Below are positions 26,401-34,600 of a stretch of DNA of 64,000 nucleotides, one piece after another; positions within the stretch are counted from its first letter, which is position 1, and each line of letters begins with the position of its first letter. Location: positions 5,270,001 to 5,334,000 of the forward strand of contig JASFXZ010000016.1 in NCBI GenBank assembly GCA_032209605.1. Reading direction: 5' to 3'. Made by a program: the position numbers and the translations under genes. The notes under the pieces are model-generated. The model did not search any database and was not told where the DNA came from. It saw only the letters and a list, made by a program, of their open reading frames with translations. This DNA comes from Mactromeris polynyma (Eukaryota; Mollusca; Bivalvia; Venerida; Mactridae).

Positions 26401-29356
26401 CATTAATATCATATTTGCAACCTAAAATCACAATACCAATGTATGAAATTTGATAAACAAACATTTCAGTTCATAAATCACCTTCAGTTAAGAGATACTT
26501 AACAAACAAAAAATAAGAATGACAAATTACTCCAATACAGGAATAGTAGTTCCAGTGAGAACTTACCCTGATACAGGAATGGTAGCCTCAAATCCCTCAT
26601 CAATAAAATAACAACTGAAAGAAAATAAAGGGTACATGGAAAATCAGAAGACATTTAAAATAAATCTTTGACATAAAACTTGTTGAACATTCGCATGAAA
26701 TACCCAAACTACTTGTTCTCTTCAGTGAAATTCATTTTACCTTTTTTGCAATTAAACTTTCTTTTAATGCTGATTCACTTATATCATATTCACAACTAGA
26801 AGTAAGTTTATAGAACACAGGTGTCATACCAACTTGACCGTCTATGTCTGTCGAGCGGTTCAGTTACAATAAATGGAGATATCTGTAACGCAATATTGTA
26901 GTTTAATGCTTAAAATTACTAAGTCAAAGGATATAATAAACAGATGTCAAAAACGCAGATACACAACTTCATGTAGTGATTGATACTCCCATCAGTTATG
27001 TTACTCAATATTATAATACTTTTAAGATATGCATGGCAATACTTATGTGTGCTCACACAGTCAAGGGTCATTACTCAGCTCAAATGGATTGAATTCAAGG
27101 TTAAAACATTAGGTACATAACATCATGGCTCTGTAATGTATCAATGAAGTCCTATTAACCCTTGATCACATAATGAACCAGATATGAACTGTACAAACAT
27201 CTGTTGCAGATAAACAAGAGTAAGCCTGAATTGGGTGCACAAAAATATCATTACACACATAAAATATACAAACTGAATCATTTGCTATGTGACTGAAGTA
27301 TGCTACATATTTTAGAGCAAATATCAATTGAAATTATTTTTCACATTCTAGTTAAATGAATCTTAATGTCAAACACACAGACCAATGCTTGCAAAGGAAT
27401 ATAAATATTCTCATGAATGGAAGGAACTTACTCTAGTCTTGTCGACAAATAATTTTTATTCACATTATAAGAACCAGCAGAATCACAATTGCCCTAACAA
27501 TTACCAAAGGAAGCCGAACTATATATGATATATAGTACACCATGCTCAGGGGTGTCAATAAGCCGGGAGCCGGTAAAATAACCGGTTACTTAAGCAGCAT
27601 CACACGGCTACTTTTTTTGTATGACTGATCATAATTAAGGCGAGTACCCCTCAGACCCCCACCTACTCTTGATGATTTCCCTAATTCAAAAATTAGTGAC
27701 ACACCTACATGCTTAATATTTGTATCAACACTTTATCAACATATAGTGAATTCTAGGATTTAGTATGTTTTCTAAGTCAGCATACACTGACATACTTACA
27801 CTGCTACGATTCCATTTCTTACAGTCAGTTTGTTTCTAACTATAACCCTGAACCATTGATGATTGCTGGAACCAGCACACATCTCACCCTACGAGAGAAA
27901 TAAATAGATTGCATGACTGTTTTGGGGGACTGAATGACACTATTACACAGGCTGTCAACTCACATCTTTTCAAAAAGTAGGGATAAAGTAGGGGTATTTT
28001 TAAAGTAGGGCAAAAATATTATTGCCTAAAACTTGGGATGAATCTTACATTTGGATTATCAATAAAACGTAGGGAAAATGTAAGGAGCAAGTAAAAAAGT
28101 TGGAAATTTGGGAAAAGTAAGGCTTACTTGACAGCCTGTATTGCACTATACAAACATATAAAGTAGCAGGAGTTAAATCTATCTGCATTGTTACATGCAT
28201 AACATTTCTAGTGTTTAAAAGTTGAAAATATTGTGGCAAAGCTTATTACTAACTAAACTAGCACTATTAGGTGAATGGCGATTAAAATTTGCCATAAATT
28301 GCCAATTTTATAATAAAATTGCACAAGTTTATCAAATTAATTACTTATATATATCAAATCTGACTACTAACTTTTGAAAACTAGCACCAGCCTAGACATT
28401 ACACAAGATAAAACCTTGTTAAAGTAGTTACTTACAATAGCGGGCGAGTACTTTATAACAGTAATCATTTGATCGTTAGCATAATGCTGTTTCATTTCCA
28501 TTGTCAGGTTTTCATACTCGGCAGATTGTTCATCTTTAACCTTCCCAGTAATCTTCCCATGAGCATCCACCTTAAGAACGTAAATAAAATTTCAATGTAT
28601 TATACGTAGAACAACAAAAGATGCATCAATGATAGAATAATTTTAAACACAATTTTTTCAGTAAAATAATACAAATTTTAAAGCTTTATCTAGCCTAGAA
28701 CACTGTTTCAAGGAACGATGAACATTTGTATGGTATAAATCCTGAATATTTGCAGACCTAAATACAAGATCACTGAAATAAAACATTGAAATACAGAGAA
28801 AATGTGAAAACTGATAATGTAGCAACAACATCTCCTTTTTGATAGTTATTCATTGTTATTTGTAGTAAGAACTCTTTAGCAAGGTACCAAAGACATTACA
28901 GTTGTACCAAAAAATTAACAAGAGCTGTCTGTAAGATTACGCTTGGCTATACAACTACTGTTCAACTACTTTGTTTGCTTGAGGTAACTGTCCGCCATAG
29001 TAGCAGAAATATCACACCAATTGAAAAACTAACATGGATTTTCAAAGTACAAAAAAGGGCAATAATTCTGTCAAAATGGGTGTCAGAGTTATGGGACATG
29101 GCTCCACAGCTTCTTCTTATAACCCTGAACACTAGTGTAAACTATCAATCCAATACTACCGGTAGTTGCAAATATAGTTCACTTAACAAAAAAAAACTTA
29201 AACCGGATACAGACGCCGAAGCGAGTACAATAACCCTCTCCCTATTCTTTGAATAGTCGAGATAAAAATGTATGTTCCCAACATCTCCAAGACATTGAAC
29301 CAGTGAAAATACCTACTTACCTGAACATGCTCAAGGTATATACTTTCTGCATTCAT
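2431..29356 (-). CDS. TDRD12: TDRD12-like Tudor/DEAD-box helicase protein, 34 coding exons, 3' end outside the window
   Basis: Putative ATP-dependent RNA helicase of the piRNA pathway. In animals TDRD12 acts in germ-cell granules, in secondary piRNA production and transposon silencing. Exons joined in one frame, from the start: 29321-29356, 28436-28570, 27800-27888, 26567-26614, 26195-26314, 25422-25477, 24615-24764, 22839-24126, 21754-22020, 21207-21281, 20315-20354, 18560-18679, 17799-17990, 16984-17121, 16406-16507, 15544-15783, 14874-15005, 14110-14139, 13829-13928, 12889-13034, 12195-12332, 11618-11679, 11274-11367, 10751-10913, 9519-9585, 9101-9167, 8612-8701, 8256-8318, 7726-7917, 5698-5768, 4535-4654, 4052-4174, 3271-3446, 2431-2663. 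They total 5163 nt, 1721 codons, and all phases agree. The order Tudor, helicase, CCCH finger, Tudor, Tudor is that of TDRD12, not TDRD9. The carboxyl CS domain expected in the family would lie left of the window. The ATG at 29356 is the first in frame after an acceptor at 29370. Confidence 0.9.
3271..4654 (-). other. TDRD12: TDRD12-like: third Tudor region
   Basis: Exons 4535-4654, 4052-4174 and 3271-3446 encode about residues 1504-1643. The motif run is KFHEVYVSSVSTPDLFFVQ, then VGSYCLAQY, WYRAQVLEV and FFADYGDSDKVPKEKVREIP, with an intact D-Y-G turn and the aromatic residues of a methyl-arginine cage. Of the three Tudor regions this one looks most competent to bind dimethyl-arginine on a PIWI protein (inference). 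The last visible exon, 2431-2663, follows it. Confidence 0.88.
3838..4036 (+). mobile_element. tRNA-derived SINE, copy 1
   Basis: It begins with a tRNA-like head: A box tggtcgagagg and B box gttcgagcc, spaced as in a tRNA promoter. A non-tRNA body with 'tactggttggcagccaggaagcag' character and a 3' part 'agaacttgtttcacaatc' follows, ending in an A-rich aaataaataaag. The body matches the element at 15150-15355. It is intronic and antisense to the TDRD12-like gene. It ends about 15 bp from the donor of exon 4052-4174. Confidence 0.85.
4841..5102. mobile_element. MITE-like element with tttagaggtag ends, copy 1
   Basis: The element starts tttagaggtaggaaaa and ends cttcctctacctctaaa, so the ends are inverted repeats of about 11 bp. 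The interior is shared with 47821-48091, including 'cattttgtagc' and 'agcgaagcg', 'tagacagctacctttt' and 'acttttctcgcttactt'. There is no coding capacity. It is intronic in the TDRD12-like gene. Confidence 0.75.
6541..7437. repeat. Five imperfect units of about 165 bp with a gacgg/C-rich tail
   Basis: Units start near 6541, 6698, 6867, 7032 and 7201, each opening with '(g)ttgcataatcaaagggccataact' and running through 'tttctgagaa(t/g)tagtcc'. After the fifth unit comes a ggacggacggacgg microsatellite and then a small hairpin-like run with cccccccctt and cggggacgggga. The 'aagggccataact' signature recurs in bivalve dispersed repeats. The long minus-strand frames across it are by-products of the repetition. 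Intronic in the TDRD12-like gene. Confidence 0.85.
7726..10913 (-). other. TDRD12: TDRD12-like: second Tudor region
   Basis: Exons 10751-10913, 9519-9585, 9101-9167, 8612-8701, 8256-8318 and 7726-7917 encode about residues 1267-1480. The first exon starts RLSYVLDASHYFVRIL, the usual lead-in of an extended Tudor (staphylococcal-nuclease-like part). The core strand is VLFVDSGSMTVVPAYRLYEL, followed by EHINSLPFQAIEVFVCKI. The aromatic cage is degenerate (D-S-G). The 7726-7917 exon adds a segment that completes the SN-like fold. Confidence 0.8.
9840..10700. repeat. Unclassified dispersed-repeat-like intron segment
   Basis: The stretch has a higher GC content and a different texture from the flanking intron: 'gccacgggtgttcccataa', 'tccataggacacagatgcc', 'ttatcgatcggaaac'. 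The last phrase recurs near 46860 in another repeat-like tract. A short frame at 10462-10707 on the minus strand shows no family I know. No terminal repeats were found. I read it as one or more decayed mobile fragments. Confidence 0.4.
11034..11252. repeat. 25-bp minisatellite in an intron of the TDRD12-like gene
   Basis: About eight and a half copies of a 25-bp unit of the form cattcatgtaaaagtatgt followed by atttcc, degenerating to the right. It lies about 20 bp from the donor of the exon at 11274-11367, so like the array at 1-2403 it begins almost at a splice donor. Confidence 0.85.
11274..11679 (-). other. TDRD12: TDRD12-like: CCCH zinc-finger split over two exons
   Basis: Exons 11618-11679 and 11274-11367 join to give CTQTMAFGLCRDGMRCKLRH, at about residues 1225-1244. 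This is C-X8-C-X5-C-X3-H, a textbook CCCH finger, a class that mostly binds RNA. It lies directly after the helicase and before the second Tudor domain, where TDRD12 family proteins carry such a finger. Confidence 0.85.
11880..12130. repeat. Decayed dispersed repeat related to 17285-17590
   Basis: Shared phrases with 17285-17590 include 'tttcagtg', 'aaccattactaatctgtt' against 'ccaatactaacctgtt', 'caagcagctga' against 'caagcaactga', and 'cagaagtggagg(g/a)cacat'. No clear termini. Both copies are intronic in the TDRD12-like gene. Confidence 0.5.
13535..13701. mobile_element. pogo-like MITE, copy 1
   Basis: Ends are cagtaaaatctcaataat and gaggttttactg, inverted to each other, with TA on both sides (13533-13534, 13702-13703). 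The interior has 'ggtcttattattgaggtgg'-type text shared with 41401-41550 and 46916-47086. Such CAGT-ended, TA-flanked elements fit non-autonomous pogo/Tigger transposons. Confidence 0.8.
14110..14139 (-). other. TDRD12: TDRD12-like: putative 30-nt microexon
   Basis: Between the exons at 14874-15005 and 13829-13928 the frame continues through ten codons reading NYALAAIVAK. The donor is good (gtatgt at 14104-14109). The acceptor is read as 'tattgag', with a ctaat branch-like sequence and a pyrimidine stretch just upstream on the minus strand. The phase is 0 on both sides, so the gene stays in frame with or without it. It supplies the helix that normally follows motif IV, so I include it with reserve. 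Confidence 0.55.
15150..15355 (+). mobile_element. tRNA-derived SINE, copy 2
   Basis: Same family as 3838-4036. A box tggtcaaggag and B box gttcgagtc are present, followed by the shared body (tactggttggtagccagg, agaacttgtttcacaatcg). The two copies differ at many positions, so both are old. It is intronic in the TDRD12-like gene. Confidence 0.85.
15799..15936. mobile_element. MITE with caggcatgagaat ends, copy 1
   Basis: It starts caggcatgagaatgcaaaat and ends gcagaaattctcatgcctg, inverted ends of about 13 bp. The interior 'ggcttaaattgtctcaaaacg' is shared with 18851-19004. A solo end of the family (ggcatgagaatgcaaaat) also occurs near 12491. It lies just upstream of the exon at 15544-15783. 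Confidence 0.75.
16624..16856. mobile_element. hAT-like MITE with cagggctctagaa ends, copy 1
   Basis: It starts cagggctctagaatttt and ends gatttccagagccctg, with inverted ends of about 14 bp. 'gacttgtcggacatgg' and 'gtcgggctagtgga' in the interior are shared with 20788-21118. CAGGG ends are common in hAT elements; I could not confirm an 8-bp target duplication. It sits between two helicase-core exons. Confidence 0.7.
17285..17590. repeat. Dispersed repeat with tRNA-like tail, related to 11880-12130
   Basis: It starts near 'tgtttgtttgtttccgg' and ends near 'acctaaccagacggcc'. The right part, read on the minus strand, has 'gagcgctcaacc'-style order with 'ggtcttgggtccataac', which could be a worn tRNA-derived B-box region. 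Not assigned to a named family. Confidence 0.45.
18339..18515. mobile_element. pogo-like MITE, second subfamily
   Basis: It starts cagtcggacctcgtttattc and ends gaggcccgactg, flanked by TA on both sides. The ends have the general pogo/Tigger look, but the interior differs from the other CAGT elements in the window. Intronic in the TDRD12-like gene. Confidence 0.75.
18851..19004. mobile_element. MITE with caggcatgagaat ends, copy 2
   Basis: It starts caggcacgagaatgcaaaat and ends aattctcacgtctg. The interior carries 'gctttaattgtctcaaaaacg', as in copy 1. Intronic in the TDRD12-like gene. Confidence 0.7.
19005..20314. other. AT-rich intron, no gene seen
   Basis: Intron of the TDRD12-like gene between exons 20315-20354 and 18560-18679. 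It contains AT-rich unique-looking sequence with one inverted pair, 'gaggctatcctt' near 19650 and 'aggatagcctta' near 19752. I see no frame or terminal repeat that supports a gene. Confidence 0.6.
20788..21118. mobile_element. hAT-like MITE with cagggctctagaa ends, copy 2
   Basis: It starts cagggctctagaatc and ends gatttctacagccctg. It shares 'gacttgtccgacat' and 'gtagggctagtgga' with 16624-16856, but is longer in the middle. Flanks are imperfect as a target duplication. Intronic in the TDRD12-like gene. Confidence 0.7.
22839..24126 (-). other. TDRD12: TDRD12-like: 1288-bp exon encoding a long Ser/Arg-rich disordered linker
   Basis: This is by far the largest exon in the gene, about residues 212-641, between the first Tudor domain and the helicase. 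It is rich in Ser, Arg, Asn, Glu and Lys, with many short recurrent S-D-S-x-S and S-x-R-x-S patterns, and has no predicted globular motif that I recognise. It is flanked by a good acceptor (tttcag at the 24127 side) and donor (gtaata at the 22838 side), and both phases fit the neighbouring exons. The composition suggests a phosphorylated, flexible tether, perhaps a granule-scaffold segment; that role is inference. The next exon (21754-22020) continues the same character for about 85 residues. Confidence 0.85.
26195..28570 (-). other. TDRD12: TDRD12-like: amino-terminal Tudor exons
   Basis: Four exons (28436-28570, 27800-27888, 26567-26614, 26195-26314) encode about residues 13-143. The core carries the pattern of an extended Tudor domain: HQWFRVIV as the first strand, CYFIDEGFEATIPVSG where canonical Tudor domains have the V-D-Y-G turn, then LRHLSPKYKELPHQVKDIYL, the typical Tudor tail. 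The aromatic residue after the acidic turn is absent (D-E-G in place of D-Y-G), so binding to dimethyl-arginine is uncertain. A stretch at about 26826-26877 looks exon-like but puts a stop into the frame and was left out. Confidence 0.85.
27948..28138. mobile_element. hAT-like MITE with caggctgtcaactca ends, copy 1
   Basis: It starts caggctgtcaactcac and ends cttacttgacagcctg. The interior is rich in 'aaagtaggg' steps. Flanks tattacac and tattgcac are a 7/8 match at about the 8-bp spacing of hAT target duplications. Intronic in the TDRD12-like gene. Confidence 0.75.
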
Positions 29357-30189
29357 TCTGCTGCAGTTTCTGTAAGTATAAGAGTCATAAAAATAATGGA
29401 ATCAAGAGAGTGAATGTTGATATTTGATGAGGAAGCAACTAATACACATTTTCAGCCCTATAAATCTATTTTGAAGTGAACACAGTTTCACCATCATCTC
29501 AGACAGTCCACATAACTTCTTTTAATCACAATTGTAAGAAATATTCCTTGATGTAATACAATTTCATGAGAAATATTGAAGAATTATTTTTGAAAAACTC
29601 CCAGATTATAAAAATTCATGCAACAATTTCATTTTTATGGCACAAAATATTCAGTTTGTTTACATCGAAAGTTGAGTGTTTATGCTTCACACACTAGTGT
29701 TCCCTCCCAGTCTATATAGTCTGTGTAAAGACAGCCACTGTTCAAGCCAAATTACTCCATCCATTGGTATTTCTTACATGAATGGGATTTTACATTATGT
29801 AAATTTTCAATGTCAGTGCTCTTGTTCATTCAACTTTGACATAATAAAAATTAAGGTATATTCACTTTTAGGACTTGTAAAACCCTTTATTTTTTTCTTA
29901 TAACATGTAGATGACTTTTATGGTATCTATGATTACAGGTCTGTAATACTAGACTAATGTTCTAAGAATAGGAGAGTCCAATAACTGACACCTTCAGGTA
30001 ATGACCGACAATCCACAATGTTTAGACAATAATCATGGAAGTTGTGTGCCATGAAACCAACTACCCTATATTAGAGAAAATAACAAAGTGGTATCAAATC
30101 AGTGAGTTCGCAAACATTTTTAGTAGCCTATTAGGAGTATGACTCAAGTCTTATTTTTAATCAAGTCATATGGAATGCTTTAGACTTAC

Positions 30190-30340
30190 TCTTTGATATA
30201 AAATGAATATTTTTATTTCATGATATTTTACCCTTGCGTGTGATATTTTAGGGGTAATGTGGTTCTTGTTGGTGGCAGGACTTTGACTAGAGCTATGCTC
30301 TGAACCAGTCAAATTTGCATCCATGCATAATAGAAGACAA
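30190..30340 (-). other. Possible 5' non-coding exon of the TDRD12-like gene
   Basis: On the minus strand a strong donor (gtaagt, at 30184-30189) follows an open stretch, and an acceptor at 29370-29372 opens the first coding exon. A start codon near 30316 gives a short frame, but it meets a stop after joining, so this exon can only be untranslated leader. It also overlaps a dispersed element with a second copy near 62573-62720. No transcript evidence is available. Confidence 0.35.
30205..30325. repeat. Dispersed element with ggtggcagg core, copy 1
   Basis: Plus strand order: two 'tgatatttta' steps with gggta or accctt, then gtggttcttgttggtggcag, then tttgact-agagc-tat-gctct-gaacc-agtcaaa, a stem-loop. 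The same order, with diverged bases, occurs at 62573-62720. It lies at the possible leader exon of the TDRD12-like gene. Confidence 0.6.
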
Positions 30341-30647
30341 CTGTGAAAGAAGAAGCAAGTAGCACGATGGCTGTGATTCGCTTAAAACATATGGACAAAG
30401 ACGTAGATTCATCACTGCATTTTTTGGAACAACCATACCTCAAAAACATTTATCAATGATCATAAGAATATTATCAATGGAATATAATTGACCTGTTTAA
30501 CTGTTATTTTAAGGTAATTGGACCTGGTTATAAATAACAATGAAAGGTAGAATCATGACTTTCGTCTTAACTTCGTACATAAAAGGTGATTTAAAACGTC
30601 AAATAACTGCATAGCAATGAATGATGTTAAACAACATCCGAATAGTA

Positions 30648-30698
30648 ATATGTCCGAAATTTATTCGTCCGAAATTTATTCGTCCGAAATGTATTCAA
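30648..30698. repeat. Short tandem repeat of tccgaaatttattcg
   Basis: Three copies of a unit of about 15 bp (tccgaaatttattcg) in the divergent region between the TDRD12-like and MPHOSPH6-like genes. Confidence 0.8.
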
Positions 30699-30883
30699 TT
30701 AAATAAATTAAAAAATAACATTTAATCTAAATGCTCAGTGACTCAAACTTTTGCATTAGATTAAACGATCCATATTGATGTAATATTGCTACAGATAAGA
30801 GTGAGTCATTCGTGTACAAACTTTTAAACACAGTAGGAATTCCGCATTTTCACGATTTTAAATTTTGTTGTTGTTGTAAACGG

Positions 30884-31564
30884 TAAAGGGTCATCTCGGC
30901 CCACTTACAGTCTCGGCCCGGTCTGACTCGGCCCGGTCCGACTCGGCCCACTTTTGAAGTGCCATGAATACGCAAAGTTGTTCACACATTCCGGTCAATT
31001 CGGCATATTAAAGAATGTGATAGAAGTCGTCTTTTTAATAGCAATGACACACATGACTGTAGACGAAGATATTCCAATTATACTGTGCTTATTGCGATTT
31101 ATTGTCTGTGTATGTGCTTATTATTTGTTACATTTATTCTACTTGTGTAATATTTCTGTAAGTGTTTACGGAATTTTGTGATTTGTGAGAATTTCTCGCG
31201 ATGTATCCGTGAAATTTATGAAATGAATATTAAACTTTTTCGTATGGTCTACTTTATTATAACAGATACCAATATACATTTCACGGGGAAATTTCCACTT
31301 TAACGCGAATCTTCAATGCACTGAGAATATTCAGTAATGTTTTCAACTTACATTTAACTTAATAATTAACGATCAATGTATCAAAAATCAACACTTAGAA
31401 TGTTCATATATATCGCATCAATAATGTGAACAACTTTGCCTATTCATTGCACTTCAAAAGTGGGCCGAGTCGGACCGGGCCGAGTCTGACCGGGCCGAGA
31501 CTGTAAGTGGGCCGAGTCGGACCGGGCCGAGACTGTTAGTGGGCCGAGATGACCCTGAATCGTT
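30884..31564. mobile_element. MITE with ctcggccc-rich arms, copy 1, at the MPHOSPH6-like promoter
   Basis: Left end taaagggtcatctcggccc, right end gggccgagatgaccctgaat. Both arms are built from repeated ctcggccc modules and pair over about 100 bp. Flanked by a perfect 8-bp duplication, gtaaacgg (30876-30883 and 31565-31572). The interior is AT-rich without coding capacity and is related to 53248-53798. The right end is 92 bp upstream of the MPHOSPH6-like start codon. The 8-bp duplication suggests a hAT-type transposase. Confidence 0.9.
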
Positions 31565-31656
31565 GTAAACGGTGTTGCACTTACTTTCGCCGGTAAAATT
31601 AATCCGTCCACGTTTTTAGACTGTTTTCAATTTTTGCTCGATTATTATCATTGACA

Positions 31657-34600
31657 ATGGCAGGTGGCGAGACAAAGAATAGTTTATCTAGCAATGTTTT
31701 GCAGATGAAGGTGAAGTATTATGTCTCCCTCTTGATTTACATGTTCTCTCCATGTCTCTTAGCACTTTCCACGTTATCAAAATAGCTATATAGCAGTCGG
31801 TGTCAAATATTTCTGCTGGACAAACTATTTTGTGCTCCTTTATTAAATTGACATTGATATGTTTGAAGGAGAATAGTACATGTTTATTATTAATGTATCC
31901 TATGTTAAATCTTGGCATTACTTTCCAAAGAGACTGGAAACTGTATATATATTTGTGTTTGTAATGGTGTGGGGATCTTGGGTTTGAGCCTCACATCAAT
32001 TTGTCGTTGGGTACACTTCCACCTGATTTTACTTCAGTTGTGACTGAAGTGTTTGACAGCCCATGATGGTTATGCCTCAAATCCAAGAAGGGGAGGAGTG
32101 TGGGGTTAGATGGCTACCTGGTTAACTCAGTCAGTAGTGTGCCTCACATCTGTTTCAGGAGATCTTGGATTGCACCCCTGATCAAGTGCACCGTTTCCCA
32201 TCGATATACTTGTGACAGCAGCAGTTTTTAACAGACGATTGTGGTTGAGCCTCATATGATGGAATGGGGAGGAGTGTGGGGTTCAATAAGCATACTCCCT
32301 GTTAACTTAAGTTAGTTGCATGAGGGCCGTGCTAGGGTTGTGGGGTTGAGGGTTCTAGCCCCACATCATGTGCATTTTCCCCCTTGATTCACTTCAGCTT
32401 GTCCCTTTATATAACTAAAATGTAAACTACTCAGGGACTTAGAGGGCAGCTGATTCTTGACAAATGAGATTTGACAGTCCTGGTGAAATGGCCTCCCTGG
32501 TGAATAGATTGGGGTGTATTTTTGTTTACAAGGAACACCTTACAAGAACATTTCCTGCACAAGGGATTTGACAAAACTCCAGGCTCCAGGGTGGGTACAG
32601 GCCATTTGTCTATTCTCCAGGATTTCCACAAGGCCCTCAATGCGCAAAACAAAACCTTGTGAGTTGCATATATTTTCTGATGGGTAAGTTTAGTCACCTT
32701 AATATGACTGAAAATGTTGGCTGTACTTTACTTTCTTTTCTTGTTTAGGTTGGTGATGTGAGGTTTTCTCACCTGTCTATGTTTATACCCACTTTTGAAT
32801 ACATGTACTACCATCAGTTGATTAATTTTTGTAAACTTTAGAATTGTAATTGCCTAATTGTCATGGTCAAAATATTCTCATAGTCATGTTATAAATTGAT
32901 ATTTCAGTTTATGAAAAGAAGTGCATTTAGAATAGAAAAAGAAAAAAGTGAAGAAGAAAGAAAGCAAGTAATAGATGATGAACACTGGGTACTTGATTTA
33001 CCACCTGTAAACAAGAAAGAGTAAGTCTCGACCCTACTTCAAAGCCATTTGCATTGACTTTTCTCTGTTATATGGCTTAATTAAGTACGTGTACATGCAT
33101 GCATTTTATTTTAACCCTTTTGTGGGTTAAGAAGTCAGAAAAAAACAAAAATAGATGCATGCGCTTATCCAAAAGGGGGGACTGAGATTTTGGTGAAATA
33201 GGGTTGTCCATATCTAATCCTAGATCAAGAGGGGGTCCTAAGTTCAAGGGGCCCCTAGGCGTTAATTGCTGGATCTGTGCATGTAGATGTTCCAAAGTTT
33301 TAGAAGTAATGACTGTAGGTAAGTTAGGGTTGTATGTACCGAAAATAATATTTAAATGAGTTTATTGAAAAAAAAAATTCTGTCATATACCGGTATGTTG
33401 CTAGATAAAATACGGAGCTATTTTCCGCACAGTATAATAACAATGGACAGAATTTAATGGGTTTTTTAATGTTAGAAGTGATGTGTCTCTTGTTTACACT
33501 TTATGGATTTAATAACTATAAGAAAACACATAGAATGGTAATGGCTGCTTTATTCCGGAAGTACTGTACAGAGTGTATATCTGTATATATGTATAGAATC
33601 AACACTAATAGAATGATGGTCTCACATACATGTATATGTAAAGCATACAATGATAGATATATATGATAGGACATAACATCCCTCCTCAACTTAGATAAAA
33701 CTTAAAGTTTACAATTATGCATAGTTTGTCAATTATTCCAGTAGAACAGGTTCCAGTATATCAAATATATTAAATGATAAAATAATATTATAATGAACCA
33801 TATTAATTTGATATAATTCTATAAGAGATTAACAGGTAAGTTTTGCTGATGGAACACACATCATGAACCTAACACTAGTCATGTTCACAAACTTTCTCTC
33901 AGAATTGTCCGAACTCTTGAAACTTGATACCTTGAATGTAAACAGAACACATACCATTTGTTTGTAGATAAAATGGTAACAAGATACAACTAAATATCAT
34001 AGGTAAATCTACTACATGAGCAATATCAAACATTTACACAGTACAAACATGATGTATATCTATATTGTCCAGACTGTTTGTTTACAGAGAACTTTCTTGG
34101 TAATTGTTTATAGAAGTGTAGATTATTCAATCAACTAATGTCTAAGTGTTCATGGAACTATATAAATACAATTATGTTGTACACATTAAGATAACTTGCA
34201 ATGAACTTCTAATGGGATTAGTATGCCCATTTCACTCTGAACTTAACTCTTTATCTTCGCACATAATCCTTTAAGTACACAGGAGGCCGTCTTTCTCGTA
34301 CAGGCCTCTCAGTAGTAATTACATCCGGGTTACTTGAATAATTGTTGGTTTCATCGTCCTCCAAATCAGTCTCTATTTGAACTGCTGTTGATTTGCATTT
34401 CAAATTTTGATTTACTGGCTTCATTACAGAAGAGTTTCTAGTGACACAGTGTCCAGAATCATTTTGTACACTTATCATAGATCCTTTCTTGTTAACGACT
34501 TCATACGACACTGGGTTATATCTGGTAGATATTTTTGTTGGTGTTTCATTCCGTAATAACACTTTGTCACCGATGTTAATTGTGCGTTCCCGGGTATTCA

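Noticed and set aside
26826..26877. Exon-like stretch on the minus strand between Tudor exons 27800-27888 and 26567-26614
   Set aside because: It has an acceptor and a possible gtatga donor, but in the phase of the preceding exon it meets a stop codon, while skipping it gives a perfect Tudor strand.
30260..30310. Small nuclear RNA gene suggested by the stem-loop at the ggtggcagg element
   Set aside because: No match to U-type snRNA cores or Sm site in the right place; the second copy at 62573 points to a dispersed repeat.
32431..32697. 88-codon minus-strand frame in MPHOSPH6 intron 1
   Set aside because: Lies in repeat-like DNA and shows no recognisable domain or splice context.
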